From GCA-2701705 sp964342155 (GTDB lineage: Bacteria; Pseudomonadota; Gammaproteobacteria; GCA-002705445; GCA-002716945): a stretch of 64,000 bases of DNA. A model generated the notes under the pieces. That model made no database searches. It worked only from the letters and a program-made list of their open reading frames with translations, and was not told the origin of the DNA. How positions within the stretch are numbered: the first letter of the stretch is position 1; each line of letters begins with the position of its first letter. Shown here in pieces: positions 25,539-34,220 of the stretch. Location: positions 54,579 through 118,578 of the forward strand of contig CAYFEQ010000003.1 in assembly GCA_964342155.1 (NCBI GenBank). Direction: 5' to 3'. The translations under genes were made by a program, and so were the position numbers.

Positions 25539-25943
25539 TCATTTAAAAAAAAATTCAATTTCTTTTTTAGCATTTTCAATGCTGTCAGATCCATGCACTG
25601 AGTTTCTTTCTTTGCTTTCAGCAAAAAGTTTTCTAATTGTTTCTGGCTTAGCATCTTCTGGATCCGTTGCTCCCATAAGGTCACGATAAGCATTAACCGC
25701 ATTATCACCTTTGAGTTTTAGAGCTACTATTTTATTTGAAGTCATGTAATCAACAAGAGATTTAAAAAATGGCCTGTCTTTATGGATAGAATAAAATTCT
25801 TCAGCATTATCTCTCGAAAGCTGCAACATTCTTACTTCCATTACTTTCAATCCATTTTTTTCGATTAAAGAAATTATTGAGCCTATAAGATTTCTTTCAA
25901 TAGCATCTGGTTTAATTATAGATAATGTTTCTTCAAGCGCCAT
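25539..25943 (-). CDS. ndk: nucleoside diphosphate kinase
   Basis: Transfers the gamma phosphate among NTPs and dNTPs through a phosphohistidine. 134 residues, near the usual 140. ETLSIIKPDAIERNLIG is the N-terminal signature. DRPFFKSLVDYM and AYRDLMGATDPEDA (nucleotide-binding) follow. NSVHGSDS carries the active-site His117. The end FFF-K is slightly truncated relative to E. coli. The ATG directly abuts the iscX stop (TAA-ATG), so it belongs to the isc transcript, as in Pseudomonas-type genomes. Confidence 0.97.
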   Translation of the reverse strand: MALEETLSIIKPDAIERNLIGSIISLIEKNGLKVMEVRMLQLSRDNAEEFYSIHKDRPFFKSLVDYMTSNKIVALKLKGDNAVNAYRDLMGATDPEDAKPETIRKLFAESKERNSVHGSDSIENAKKEIEFFFK

Positions 25944-26141
25944 TTACTTTTCCTCTATCCAAGCCATCTGTATAGCCTCTAAAATTTTTTCATTAGAATT
26001 ATCTGGCACATCATCAAAATCATCCAATTCACATATCCATTTATGTAAATCAGTAAATCTTATGGATAAGGGATCTATATCCGGGTGTTTATCATCAAGC
26101 GCAATTGCTATCTCTAAACTATCTGTCCATTTTAAGCTCAT
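25944..26141 (-). CDS. iscX: Fe-S cluster assembly protein IscX
   Basis: 65-residue acidic protein that binds IscS and is thought to modulate cysteine desulfurase activity, possibly with iron. The IscX pattern is clear: LKWTDSLEIAIALDDKHPD, then DPLSIRFTDLHKWICEL, FDDVPDNSNEKILEAIQMAW. The ATG at 26141 is chosen over an upstream in-frame start at 26192 because it abuts the fdx stop (26143) and gives the canonical length. ndk follows without a gap. Confidence 0.94.
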   Translation of the reverse strand: MSLKWTDSLEIAIALDDKHPDIDPLSIRFTDLHKWICELDDFDDVPDNSNEKILEAIQMAWIEEK

Positions 26142-26142
26142 A

Positions 26143-26481
26143 TTAATTGCTCTCTGACACCTGATTAATTGTATATTTTGGTATTTCAACAATCAAATCT
26201 TTATTATTGATAATTGCCTGGCAACTTAATCTTGATTGAGGTTTGAGTCCCCATGCCTTATCTAGATAATCATCTTCATCCTCTGTTGGAGATTCAAGAG
26301 ATTCATAACCTTCATTCACATATACATGACAGGTTGTGCATGCACATGATAGTTCACATGCGTGTTCAATCATTATTCCACTATCAAGAGCTGCCCGACA
26401 AATACTTGTTCCTTGAGGGACATCTATTGTAGCTCCTTCTGGGCAAATTTCTTTATTGGGTAAAAATGTAATTTTTGGCAT
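26143..26481 (-). CDS. fdx: ISC-type [2Fe-2S] ferredoxin
   Basis: Electron donor in ISC cluster assembly. 112 residues. The adrenodoxin-type ligand set is complete: CELSCACTTC supplies Cys42, Cys48 and Cys51, and the fourth Cys follows later in RLSCQAI. Conserved surroundings are ALDSGIMIEHACE and TEDEDDYLDKAWGLKPQSRL, the latter characteristic of isc ferredoxins. It starts 4 nt after hscA and is followed by iscX one base after its stop. Confidence 0.97.
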   Translation of the reverse strand: MPKITFLPNKEICPEGATIDVPQGTSICRAALDSGIMIEHACELSCACTTCHVYVNEGYESLESPTEDEDDYLDKAWGLKPQSRLSCQAIINNKDLIVEIPKYTINQVSESN

Positions 26482-26485
26482 CGAA

Positions 26486-28216
26486 TTAGATTATATCATC
26501 AATATTTTTACCTGCAATCAAGGACTTAATGCTGGCATTCATTCTTCGTTCTACATAAAATTCAGATGATTCTTCTAATTTTTTAATTGCTGATAAGATT
26601 TCATCTGAATTATCTTTTTTTATTAATTTTTTTAATTCTTCTAATGGTGTATTGATTAAGGAAAATTCATTATCATCTAATAATTCTTTTCCATCTTTTT
26701 TCAAAGCTTCGGTTATTGCATAAATTACTCTTTCAGCTTCAACCCTACTTTCATTAAGTTTTCTTAACTTCATATCAATTTCAGCAGAATTATTTGAATC
26801 TTCTATCATTTTCATAAGCTCATCTTCAGTCATTCCATAAGAAGGATTAACTTCTATATCTGTTCTATTTCCTGAACTTTCTTCCTCTGCAGATACCGAT
26901 AAAAGACCATCAACATCAATTTGAAATTCAACCTTAATTCGTGCACCCCCTGCTACCATTGGTGATATATCATGCAATGTAAATCTTGATAATGATTTAC
27001 AATCGTCAACTAATTCTCTTTCGCCTTGTATGACATGTATTAGTAATTTAGTTTGCCCATCTTTGAATGTAGTAAAATTTTTTGAAGCAGAAACAGGTAT
27101 TGGTGTATTCCTAGGTATAATTTTTTCAGATAAACCTCCATAGGTTTCTATTCCAAGGGATAATGGCAATACATCAAGTAAAAGGATTTCTTCTTTGTTA
27201 GTCCCAGATAGAACCCCAGCTTGTATAGCTGCTCCCTCTGCTACAACTCTGTCTGGATCAATATCGTCAAGAATTTCACATTCAAATTCATTTTGTAATA
27301 AATTTTTTATTAACGGTATTCTTGTTGAGCCACCAACGAGAATAATATTTTTGATTTTATTAGTTTCTAGCCCCGAACTCTTTATAGCTTGTTTAGTCAT
27401 CATCAAGGTTCTAGCGACAAGATCTTTTATTAGTTTATTAAAATCAGCAACTGATAACCTTTCTGAATCTTGATTGGTAGTACATATATTTTCTTTAATA
27501 AGTTTAGCCTCTTCTAATTCACATCCAATACTCTCTTTTATTAAATTATCAATATCATCCCCTCCAAGTGATGTATCTCCATCAGTAGATAGAACCTTAA
27601 ATACTCCTTTTTGAAGATTTAATACTGAAACATCAAAAGTTCCTCCACCTAAATCATAAATAACAAAATTACCTTTTTCCTTAGTGTTGAGTCCATAGGC
27701 AATAGCTGCAGCAGTCGGCTCATTTAATAGACGAAGTACTTTTAATCCAGCTATTTCAGCTGCTTTTTTTGTTGCCTGTCTTTGAATATCATTAAAATAG
27801 GCTGGTACAGTGATAACAGCTCCATCTATTGGCTTTTTCTCATTTTTTTCTACAATTTCTTTAAGAGCTTTTAATATAAGTGATGAAATCTCAATTGCAC
27901 TAAATTTTTTACCTGAATCAGATGTTATCATTGGTAGTTTCTCATTAGATAAATCAAATTCATGTGGAAGTTTGTTAACAAGATTTTTAACTTCTGAGCT
28001 AGTTAAGCCAATTAATCTCTTTATAGATTTAATTAACAAAGGCTTTTGAGATTGATCATTTATATTAACTACAGAAGGATGCAGTGAACCATAAAATTTT
28101 GTTTGTTTACCTCTAGATGCTATCAATGAATTTGTAGTTCCTAAGTCAATACCTACTATAAATTTATTTAATTCATTATTAGTAGACTCGGGGTCAGATA
28201 TTTGAATTAAACTCAT
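26486..28216 (-). CDS. hscA: Fe-S cluster assembly Hsp70 chaperone HscA
   Basis: Specialised Hsp70 that, with HscB, acts on cluster-loaded IscU. 576 residues, about 40 shorter than E. coli HscA, mainly toward the C-terminal lid. Nucleotide-binding domain: VGIDLGTTNSLIA, AVITVPAYFNDIQRQATK, NEPTAAAIAYGL, YDLGGGTFDVSVL, ILVGGSTRIPLI. The linker LLLDVLPLSLGIETYGG and the substrate-binding domain (about 360-500) follow. It overlaps hscB by 4 nt. IscU, its only well-characterised client, is not encoded in this operon. Confidence 0.95.
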   Translation of the reverse strand: MSLIQISDPESTNNELNKFIVGIDLGTTNSLIASRGKQTKFYGSLHPSVVNINDQSQKPLLIKSIKRLIGLTSSEVKNLVNKLPHEFDLSNEKLPMITSDSGKKFSAIEISSLILKALKEIVEKNEKKPIDGAVITVPAYFNDIQRQATKKAAEIAGLKVLRLLNEPTAAAIAYGLNTKEKGNFVIYDLGGGTFDVSVLNLQKGVFKVLSTDGDTSLGGDDIDNLIKESIGCELEEAKLIKENICTTNQDSERLSVADFNKLIKDLVARTLMMTKQAIKSSGLETNKIKNIILVGGSTRIPLIKNLLQNEFECEILDDIDPDRVVAEGAAIQAGVLSGTNKEEILLLDVLPLSLGIETYGGLSEKIIPRNTPIPVSASKNFTTFKDGQTKLLIHVIQGERELVDDCKSLSRFTLHDISPMVAGGARIKVEFQIDVDGLLSVSAEEESSGNRTDIEVNPSYGMTEDELMKMIEDSNNSAEIDMKLRKLNESRVEAERVIYAITEALKKDGKELLDDNEFSLINTPLEELKKLIKKDNSDEILSAIKKLEESSEFYVERRMNASIKSLIAGKNIDDII

Positions 28217-28725
28217 GAGGTCAATTTATCGTTAAGTTCATTTGCATGTTTAATATAAAATCTTAGTTTGCAAAAAATATTCCACATTTCTTCAAAATCC
28301 TTTTTCAAATAACAGTTTTTTATATCATTGATAGATAAAGATATTTTCTTAATTATATTATTTTGATAAGAGCTTACTTGGTTAGAATCATTCTCTTTAA
28401 TATTGTCAATGAATTCATTGAACTCAATTTGCTCTAATAAAAAATTATCATCCTTAAGTGTTTCAGATTCATCTCTTTTGAAATTATTAATTTTAAATAT
28501 ATAATCAATTCTTTTAATTAAGTCACCTAAAGTTACATATCCATCATTGATATAAGATGATATTTGAAGAGCTAATCTCTTTTCATGGCTAGATGAATTG
28601 GAATATTTATCAGGATGAAATTGTTGTTGTAAATTATTATATTTATTATCCAACGCAGGCTTATTTACTTCTATACTAACTTCGATACCAAATAAATCAA
28701 AATAATTCTTCTTTAAAATGTCCAT
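28213..28725 (-). CDS. hscB: Fe-S cluster assembly J-protein co-chaperone HscB
   Basis: J-domain protein that brings IscU to HscA. 170 residues. The N-terminal J domain has NYFDLFGIEVSIEV and the essential QQFHPDKYS (HPD motif). The C-terminal IscU-binding three-helix part contains LLEQIEFNEFIDN. I start at ATG 28725, which overlaps the iscA stop by one base (TGATG), rather than at the TTG just upstream. It retains the usual Hsc20 architecture although iscU is missing from the locus. Confidence 0.93.
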   Translation of the reverse strand: MDILKKNYFDLFGIEVSIEVNKPALDNKYNNLQQQFHPDKYSNSSSHEKRLALQISSYINDGYVTLGDLIKRIDYIFKINNFKRDESETLKDDNFLLEQIEFNEFIDNIKENDSNQVSSYQNNIIKKISLSINDIKNCYLKKDFEEMWNIFCKLRFYIKHANELNDKLTS

Positions 28726-29048
28726 CAAACATTAAAACTTTCACCGCATCCACATTCATCTTTGACATTTGGGTTTTTGAATCTAAATCCCTCATTAATA
28801 CCTTCTTTTGAAAAGTCTAATTCTGTTCCTTTAAGATAAACATAGCTTTTTGGGTTGATGATTATTTTTATGCCGTTATCATCAAAAACTAAATCATCCT
28901 GCTCAATTTTATCAGCAAATTCAATTACATACGCGAGCCCTGAACATCCAGTAGTTTTTACACCTAATCTAAGACCTATTCCTTTACCACGGCTTGAAAG
29001 ATGTCTTTGCGCATGTTCTGCTGCTGATTTAGTAACTGATATTGACAT
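28725..29048 (-). CDS. iscA: A-type Fe-S carrier IscA
   Basis: 107 residues. The three ligand cysteines of A-type carriers are present: GVKTTGCSGLAYV, and DECGCGESF at the end. The N-terminus MSISVTKSAAEHAQRHLSSR is typical of IscA. ATG 29048 is preferred to 29066, since the latter lies inside the end of iscS. There are only 2 nt between the iscS stop (29051) and this ATG, so there is no room for iscU, which normally lies here. SufA or ErpA would be alternatives by sequence, but the position favours IscA. Confidence 0.93.
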   Translation of the reverse strand: MSISVTKSAAEHAQRHLSSRGKGIGLRLGVKTTGCSGLAYVIEFADKIEQDDLVFDDNGIKIIINPKSYVYLKGTELDFSKEGINEGFRFKNPNVKDECGCGESFNV

Positions 29049-29050
29049 TT

Positions 29051-30298
29051 TTAATGACTCGACCATTTAACTTTCTTTAAATCAATGCCATCTTTATGCA
29101 TTTCCCATAATGGCGATAAATCTCTTAACCTGCTTACGTTGTCTTTAATAATTTTTAGGACATGCTCAATATCTATTTCTGTTGTATATTTCCCTATTGT
29201 CATTCTTATCGAACTATGAGCTAACTCATCATCTCTTCCTAGAGCTCTTAAAACATAACTTGGTTCAAGGCTTGCAGATGTGCAAGCTGATCCAGAAGAA
29301 ACAGCAACGTCCTTCATTGCCATTATCAAACTTTCTCCTTCTATGAAATTAAAACTCACATTTAGATTACCCGGTATCCTTTGATCTAAATCACCATTAA
29401 GGTAAATCTCTTCCATATCTTTTAGTCCATTCCAAAGTTTATCTCTTAGTTTTAGAATTCTTTTATTGTCTTCTAACATTTCTTCTTCAGCAATTCTAAA
29501 AGCCTCTCCCATTCCTACAATCTGATGCGTTGGAAGAGTTCCAGATCTAAAACCTCTCTCATGACCACCGCCATGCATTTGAGCTTCTAATCTTACTCTT
29601 GGCTTTCTACGTACATAAAGCGCACCTATTCCCTTTGGCCCATAAACCTTATGTGCAGAAAGAGATAATAAATCAATATTATATTTATCAACATCTACTT
29701 TTACTTTGCCTGGACTTTGAGCAGCATCCACATGCAATATAATATTTTTTTCTCTAGTGATTTTTCCTATACTTTCCAAATCTTGAATAACTCCAATCTC
29801 ATTATTTACATGCATTATAGAAATTAATATAGTTGAAGGAGTAATTGCTTCTACTAGTTTTTTCTGGTTTAAAAGTCCATTAGGTTCTGGATCAAGATAA
29901 GTTACTTCAAATCCTTCATTTTCAAGCGACCTCATTGTATCAAGAACAGCTTTATGTTCAGTAGACAGTGTTATAAGGTGATTCCCTCTATCTTTATAAA
30001 AGTGTGCTGCACCTTTTATTGCTAAATTATCTGATTCAGTAGCTCCACTAGTCCAAATTATTTCCCTATGATCTGCATTGATTAAAGAAGCAACATTTTT
30101 TCTAGCTTCTTCGACAAGTTTTTCGCTTTCCCACCCAAATGTATGTGAACGAGACGCTGGGTTGCCAAACGCTCCTTCGATAGTCAGACACTCAGACATC
30201 ATCTTCGCAACTCTAGGGTCTACAGGAGTAGTTGCTGAATAATCAAGATAGATTGGTATATTTAAAATATTCTTTTTATCATGTAAGTTTGTTGCCAT
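29051..30298 (-). CDS. iscS: cysteine desulfurase IscS
   Basis: PLP enzyme that supplies sulfur for Fe-S clusters and tRNA thiolation. 415 residues from ATG 30298. That start has GGGAG 7 nt before it, while the alternative ATG at 30304 would have it too close. IYLDYSATTPVDPRV, SGATESDNLAIKG, HVDAAQSPGK and SLSAHKVYGPKGIGALYVRR (PLP Lys217) are all present. SSGSACTSASLEPSYVLRAL holds the catalytic Cys339. The C-terminal tail PLWEMHKDGIDLKKVKW, which contacts IscU in E. coli, is retained. The start overlaps the iscR end by 20 nt. Confidence 0.97.
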   Translation of the reverse strand: MATNLHDKKNILNIPIYLDYSATTPVDPRVAKMMSECLTIEGAFGNPASRSHTFGWESEKLVEEARKNVASLINADHREIIWTSGATESDNLAIKGAAHFYKDRGNHLITLSTEHKAVLDTMRSLENEGFEVTYLDPEPNGLLNQKKLVEAITPSTILISIMHVNNEIGVIQDLESIGKITREKNIILHVDAAQSPGKVKVDVDKYNIDLLSLSAHKVYGPKGIGALYVRRKPRVRLEAQMHGGGHERGFRSGTLPTHQIVGMGEAFRIAEEEMLEDNKRILKLRDKLWNGLKDMEEIYLNGDLDQRIPGNLNVSFNFIEGESLIMAMKDVAVSSGSACTSASLEPSYVLRALGRDDELAHSSIRMTIGKYTTEIDIEHVLKIIKDNVSRLRDLSPLWEMHKDGIDLKKVKWSSH

Positions 30299-30737
30299 AT
30301 CCATGCTCCCTTCTTTTATCTACAATATTTTGGATATCATATCTTACAATTACATCGCTGAGTGAGACTCCCTTCATGTAATCATGTATTTGTTTTGTTA
30401 AGTCGGTCCAAACATAATGAGTCAGGCAGGGTTTATCATTACTACAATTCATTGCGCCACCACATTGGGTTTGATCCATATTCTCATCAACAGCAGTTAT
30501 AATTTCGAATAGAGTAATTTCTGATGCCTCTCTATCTAGTTTGTAGCCACCTCCTGGACCTCTAACACTTTTTACTAAAGATTTGGTCTTCAATTTAGAG
30601 AATAATTGTTCCAAATATGATAATGAAATATCTTGTCTTTTTGATATTTCACTTAGTGATATAGGGGTTTTTTTCTGGAAAAGTGCAATGTCAATCATAG
30701 CCACTATTGCATATCTTCCTTTAGTTGTAAGCTTCAT
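30279..30737 (-). CDS. iscR: Fe-S cluster-sensing transcriptional regulator IscR
   Basis: Rrf2-family winged-helix regulator that represses the isc operon when holding a [2Fe-2S] cluster. 152 residues. The DNA-binding domain contains KGRYAIVAMIDIA and SYLEQLFSKLKTKSLVKSVRG, followed by PGGGYKL. The cluster ligands Cys92, Cys98, Cys104 and His107 are in QCGGAMNCSNDKPCLTHYVW. Two tandem operator-like repeats and a promoter lie in the 47 nt before the ATG, which fits autoregulation. trmJ lies upstream on the same strand; suhB and cysE, often found nearby, are absent. Confidence 0.96.
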   Translation of the reverse strand: MKLTTKGRYAIVAMIDIALFQKKTPISLSEISKRQDISLSYLEQLFSKLKTKSLVKSVRGPGGGYKLDREASEITLFEIITAVDENMDQTQCGGAMNCSNDKPCLTHYVWTDLTKQIHDYMKGVSLSDVIVRYDIQNIVDKRREHGYGNKLT

Positions 30738-30740
30738 AAC

Positions 30741-30780
30741 TACCTCAGAGTAATTATCATATACCTGAGTAATTTAATCA
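30741..30780 (-). promoter_or_regulatory. two tandem IscR-box-like repeats
   Basis: Two similar 19-bp elements lie head to tail. On the minus strand they read TGATTAAATTACTCAGGTA (30780-30762) and TGATAATTACTCTGAGGTA (30759-30741), 21 nt apart start to start, about two helical turns. The ACTCAGGTA ending resembles the type 1 IscR operator half-site as I remember it. They overlap the promoter spacer and the predicted start site, where cluster-bound IscR would block RNA polymerase. This is a pattern match, with the site identity inferred. Confidence 0.55.
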
Positions 30781-30781
30781 A
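30753..30781 (-). promoter_or_regulatory. iscR promoter
   Basis: On the minus strand TTGATT (30781-30776) and GATAAT (30758-30753) are spaced by 17 nt. Transcription would start about 30746, leaving a very short leader with GAGG before the iscR ATG. The spacer is nearly filled by one of two operator-like repeats. Confidence 0.6.
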
Positions 30782-30784
30782 TTA

Positions 30785-31495
30785 TTATTTTACCTTTCTA
30801 TTAATTGAAGCAATGATTCCAAGAAGAATATTAATTTCATCTTTATCTAGCGATGCCTTATTGAAAATTATATGAATTTTTTGAGTTAATGATTTAATAT
30901 TTTTTTTTGTCATAAATTTAGTATTCATTAGCAAAGCAATGAGTTCTTTATAAAAAAAATTTTTTTGTTTTGTAGGAGCAAGTTTTACTTTACTCAAAAG
31001 TGGCTTTGTGTGTTTAAAAGAATATTTGAACAATTCATAAGAGAATATTTGAACAGCAGCAGCTAAATTTAATGATTGATAATCTTTGTATGTCGGTAAC
31101 TTTACTAGATAATTACACATTAACAAGTCTTTATTCGATAAGCCAGATTGTTCATTACCAAATAGTATAGATATCTTTTTTTTTGGATGCGCATAAAGAA
31201 GCTTTATGCATTGATCAATAGTAAGTTTTGGTACATTTGCTTTTCTTTCACGAGAGCTAAAGCCAATGTTGATTTCTGATTTTTCTAAAGCATCTGTCAG
31301 ATTGTCGAATATTTTTGCTCTTTTAATTACATCTTTACATCCAACAGCTAAAGCATATGAGTCATTCGTTGGCAACTTCTTTGGTTTTACTAAAGAGAGA
31401 CTCTTCAATCCCATAACCTTCATCGCTCTTGCTGTAGCGCCAATATTTCCGGGATGAGAAGTTTCTAGTAATAATATCTCTATATTCTTCAACAT
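30785..31495 (-). CDS. trmJ: tRNA (cytidine/uridine-2'-O-)-methyltransferase TrmJ
   Basis: SPOUT methyltransferase that methylates ribose 32 of tRNAs. 236 residues. Signatures: LLETSHPGNIGATARAMKVM at the N-terminus, SFSSRERKA-type loop as GFSSRERKANVP, and the knot residues ISILFGNEQSGLSNKDL with LPTYKDYQSLNLAAAVQI. The C-terminal helical extension matches TrmJ length. It lies between secF (25 nt upstream) and iscR (47 nt downstream), as in Pseudomonas-type gene order, minus suhB and cysE. Confidence 0.9.
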   Translation of the reverse strand: MLKNIEILLLETSHPGNIGATARAMKVMGLKSLSLVKPKKLPTNDSYALAVGCKDVIKRAKIFDNLTDALEKSEINIGFSSRERKANVPKLTIDQCIKLLYAHPKKKISILFGNEQSGLSNKDLLMCNYLVKLPTYKDYQSLNLAAAVQIFSYELFKYSFKHTKPLLSKVKLAPTKQKNFFYKELIALLMNTKFMTKKNIKSLTQKIHIIFNKASLDKDEINILLGIIASINRKVK

Positions 31496-31520
31496 TAATT
31501 ATCTAATAATTAAAAATAGT

Positions 31521-32414
31521 TTATTGTTGTTCAGTACCTATGCCTAAAAAATATAAGCTTGTGCTAGCAATAAATATTGATGAATATGTTCCAACAAGAA
31601 CACCAACAATCATTGCAGTAGCAAAAAATTTCACTGCTATTCCACCGGCCAACAATAGTGAAAACAAGACAAATAGAGTTGTTAGGGAAGTAATGATTGT
31701 ACGAGATAAGGTTTGGTTAACAGAGATATTTAATATATCTATAAATTCATTTTTCCTAATCAATCTCATATTTTCGCGAATCCTATCATACACAACTATG
31801 GTGTCATTGAGTGAATAACCAATCACAGCTAAAATTGCTGATAAGACACTTAAATCAAATTGCAGCTGAGTGATAGAAAAAAAACCTAGTGTCAAAATTA
31901 CATCATGCAGCAGAGCAAAAATTGCCCCTATCCCATAGAGAAATTCAAATCTAAATCCAATATATATAAGGATACTTAATAAGGCTACCAACATGGCCCA
32001 TTCACCCTTTTCTCTTAATTCTGATCCAACTTGTGCTCCTACATATTCTAGGCGTAAAATTTTAAACTGATTATCTGTAGTAAGAGAGTTGATAAGGAAA
32101 TCATTGATTGAAACTTGATCAATTTTCGGACTGTCCTTGAGTTTAATAATAACTTCTTTATTTGTCCCATAGTACTGGACCACAGAATCATTAATTCCAT
32201 TATTTTTTAAATTAGCTTTTAATTCTGAGATATTTACATCCTTTTGATATTGAAGTTGGGCAATATATCCATTGGAAAAATCAATTCCCCAATTTAAACC
32301 ATTTAAAGCAAAACTTATTATGCTGAGAATAATCAACAAACTAGAAAAAAATATAGCTCCTTTTCTATAACCTAGAAAATTAAATTTGCTGTCTTTTTTG
32401 ATAATTGAAAACAT
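31521..32414 (-). CDS. secF: protein translocase subunit SecF
   Basis: Part of the SecDF-YajC complex that uses the proton gradient to help pull proteins across the inner membrane. 297 residues. Six membrane helices are expected. The first lies at about 18-36, followed by the SecF motif GLNWGIDFSNGYIAQLQ and the periplasmic domain. Later segments include VGAQVGSELREKGEWAMLVA, VIGYSLNDTIVVYDRIREN and LSRTIITSLTTLFVLF. The ATG overlaps the secD stop by one base (TAATG). Confidence 0.97.
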   Translation of the reverse strand: MFSIIKKDSKFNFLGYRKGAIFFSSLLIILSIISFALNGLNWGIDFSNGYIAQLQYQKDVNISELKANLKNNGINDSVVQYYGTNKEVIIKLKDSPKIDQVSINDFLINSLTTDNQFKILRLEYVGAQVGSELREKGEWAMLVALLSILIYIGFRFEFLYGIGAIFALLHDVILTLGFFSITQLQFDLSVLSAILAVIGYSLNDTIVVYDRIRENMRLIRKNEFIDILNISVNQTLSRTIITSLTTLFVLFSLLLAGGIAVKFFATAMIVGVLVGTYSSIFIASTSLYFLGIGTEQQ

Positions 32415-34219
32415 TAGATTGATATTTTTTCCGTATTCCTATTTTCATAAATTAAACTAATAACTGCTCTTGTGCCAATTATTGATGTAAACATTGATGA
32501 CAGAATCCCAATCACTAAAGTTATAGCAAAACCTTTTACAGCCCCTGTCCCAATCGTTAACAGAGCAATGGCAGCTATTAATGTGGTTAAATTAGCATCT
32601 GCAATAGTTGAAAAAGCTTTTTTGTAACCAGAGAATATACTTGAGTTAGGTGGATTGCCGTTCCGTAGTTCTTCTCTTATTCTTTCAAATATTAAAACAT
32701 TAGAATCAACTGCCATTCCAACTGTTAAAACTATGCCAGCTATCCCAGATAAAGTTAATGTAGCCTGAAATAAAGAAAGTACGGCAACAATTATCATAAT
32801 GTTAGCCGCAAGGGCAACATTTGCAACTAATCCAAAAAGCCTATAATAAATAAACATAAATAATCCGACTAAAAATAATCCAAAATACATAGAATTTTGT
32901 CCTGCTATTATATTATATTCACCAAGACTTGGACCAACTGTTCTTTCCTCAATTATAGTCATTGGAGCACTCAATGAACCTGATCTTAATAATATGGCTA
33001 AGTCACGCGCCTCATCTCTATCAAGGCCAGTGATTTGAAAATTTTTGCTGAAAGCTTCGCGTATGGTAGCAATATTTATCACTTCATTTTTATTTTTTTC
33101 TACAAATATTACAGCCATTTTATTTCCAACATTTTTTGATGTTGTTTCCAACATTCTTGATGCTCCATAATCTCCAAGACGAACAAATACTGATGGGGTG
33201 TTAGTTGTTCCATCAAATCCCGCATTTGCATCTCGAATATCTTTTCCAGAAACTATTACTTTTCTACTCAGCAATGTTGGGTTTCCATTTCGATGTTTAT
33301 AAAGGACGGCAGAATTAATTGTTGATTTTCCTTTAGATTGAGAGTCTATCCAGTCTTGTGTAGTGCCTCTAGTCAACCTAAATTCAAGGGTCGCAGTTGA
33401 CCCTAAAATACTTTTAGCTCTGGTAGAGTCATGAAGTCCTGGCAATTGAATAATTATTCTATCCTTTCCTTGTTGCTGTAAAATAGGCTGCGCTACTCCT
33501 AATTCATCTACCCTAGTTCTTAAGATAGATAAGTTTTTTACTAGAGCACTCTTCATATCAAGGTCAATTGCAGATGTTGTTGGCGTTATATTGAGAGCAA
33601 TAATGTCTTTAGATTTTTCTTGATTGATAATTAATTCAGGGAATTCTTGTTTTATACTTTCAATTATCTTAGGGATTGGAGCCTGATTATTAAATTCAAT
33701 TATCAGCATTTCCTTCCCTTGGTGCATAAAATTATATCTATATTTATTTATTATAAGATGCTTTTTAACATCAAGTTCTATCTCTCTAATCATATTGGTC
33801 ATAATATTTTCTTTATCAACTTGTAATAAGAAATGTACTCCACCCTTTAAATCTAATCCTAAAAACATTGGATAAGCTCCGAGAGATTTTAACCATTCTG
33901 GAACAGATGAGAATGTACTCATTGTAATACTTATATTCTTGTTTAACTTACTCAAACTTTCATAAGCATTAAGTTGGTCATCAATATCATTAAAGACATA
34001 CTGTAGCACTCCATCAGTTTCAGTAACATTCATAAATTCAATTTTTTGCGTTTTAAAAATCTCAGTAAAACTATTTTTATCTTTCTTTTCTAAAGAACTT
34101 TCTATAGCTTTTATTTCAATGGCTGGATATGAATCATATATATTTGGAAGTGAATAAACAAATGAAAAGCTCAAAACAAGAATAACAAGTATATATTTCC
34201 AAAGAGGGTATACTCCCAT
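32414..34219 (-). CDS. secD: protein translocase subunit SecD
   Basis: 601 residues, close to the usual 615. An N-terminal membrane helix (about 7-25) is followed by the large periplasmic P1 domain, with FLGLDLKGGVHFLLQVD and LRTRVDELGVAQPILQQQG. The conserved AGFDGTTNTPSVFVRL region and AILLRSGSLSAPMTIIEERT follow. The C-terminal five-helix bundle has GMAVDSNVLIFERIREELR, with the Asp used for proton coupling, and KAFSTIADANLTTLIAAIAL. It lies one nt after yajC. Confidence 0.97.
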   Translation of the reverse strand: MGVYPLWKYILVILVLSFSFVYSLPNIYDSYPAIEIKAIESSLEKKDKNSFTEIFKTQKIEFMNVTETDGVLQYVFNDIDDQLNAYESLSKLNKNISITMSTFSSVPEWLKSLGAYPMFLGLDLKGGVHFLLQVDKENIMTNMIREIELDVKKHLIINKYRYNFMHQGKEMLIIEFNNQAPIPKIIESIKQEFPELIINQEKSKDIIALNITPTTSAIDLDMKSALVKNLSILRTRVDELGVAQPILQQQGKDRIIIQLPGLHDSTRAKSILGSTATLEFRLTRGTTQDWIDSQSKGKSTINSAVLYKHRNGNPTLLSRKVIVSGKDIRDANAGFDGTTNTPSVFVRLGDYGASRMLETTSKNVGNKMAVIFVEKNKNEVINIATIREAFSKNFQITGLDRDEARDLAILLRSGSLSAPMTIIEERTVGPSLGEYNIIAGQNSMYFGLFLVGLFMFIYYRLFGLVANVALAANIMIIVAVLSLFQATLTLSGIAGIVLTVGMAVDSNVLIFERIREELRNGNPPNSSIFSGYKKAFSTIADANLTTLIAAIALLTIGTGAVKGFAITLVIGILSSMFTSIIGTRAVISLIYENRNTEKISI

Positions 34220-34220
34220 A

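Noticed and set aside
25517..25708. Minus-strand 63-codon frame overlapping ndk.
   Set aside because: It is a shifted frame of the ndk 3' half, and ndk itself is fully supported.
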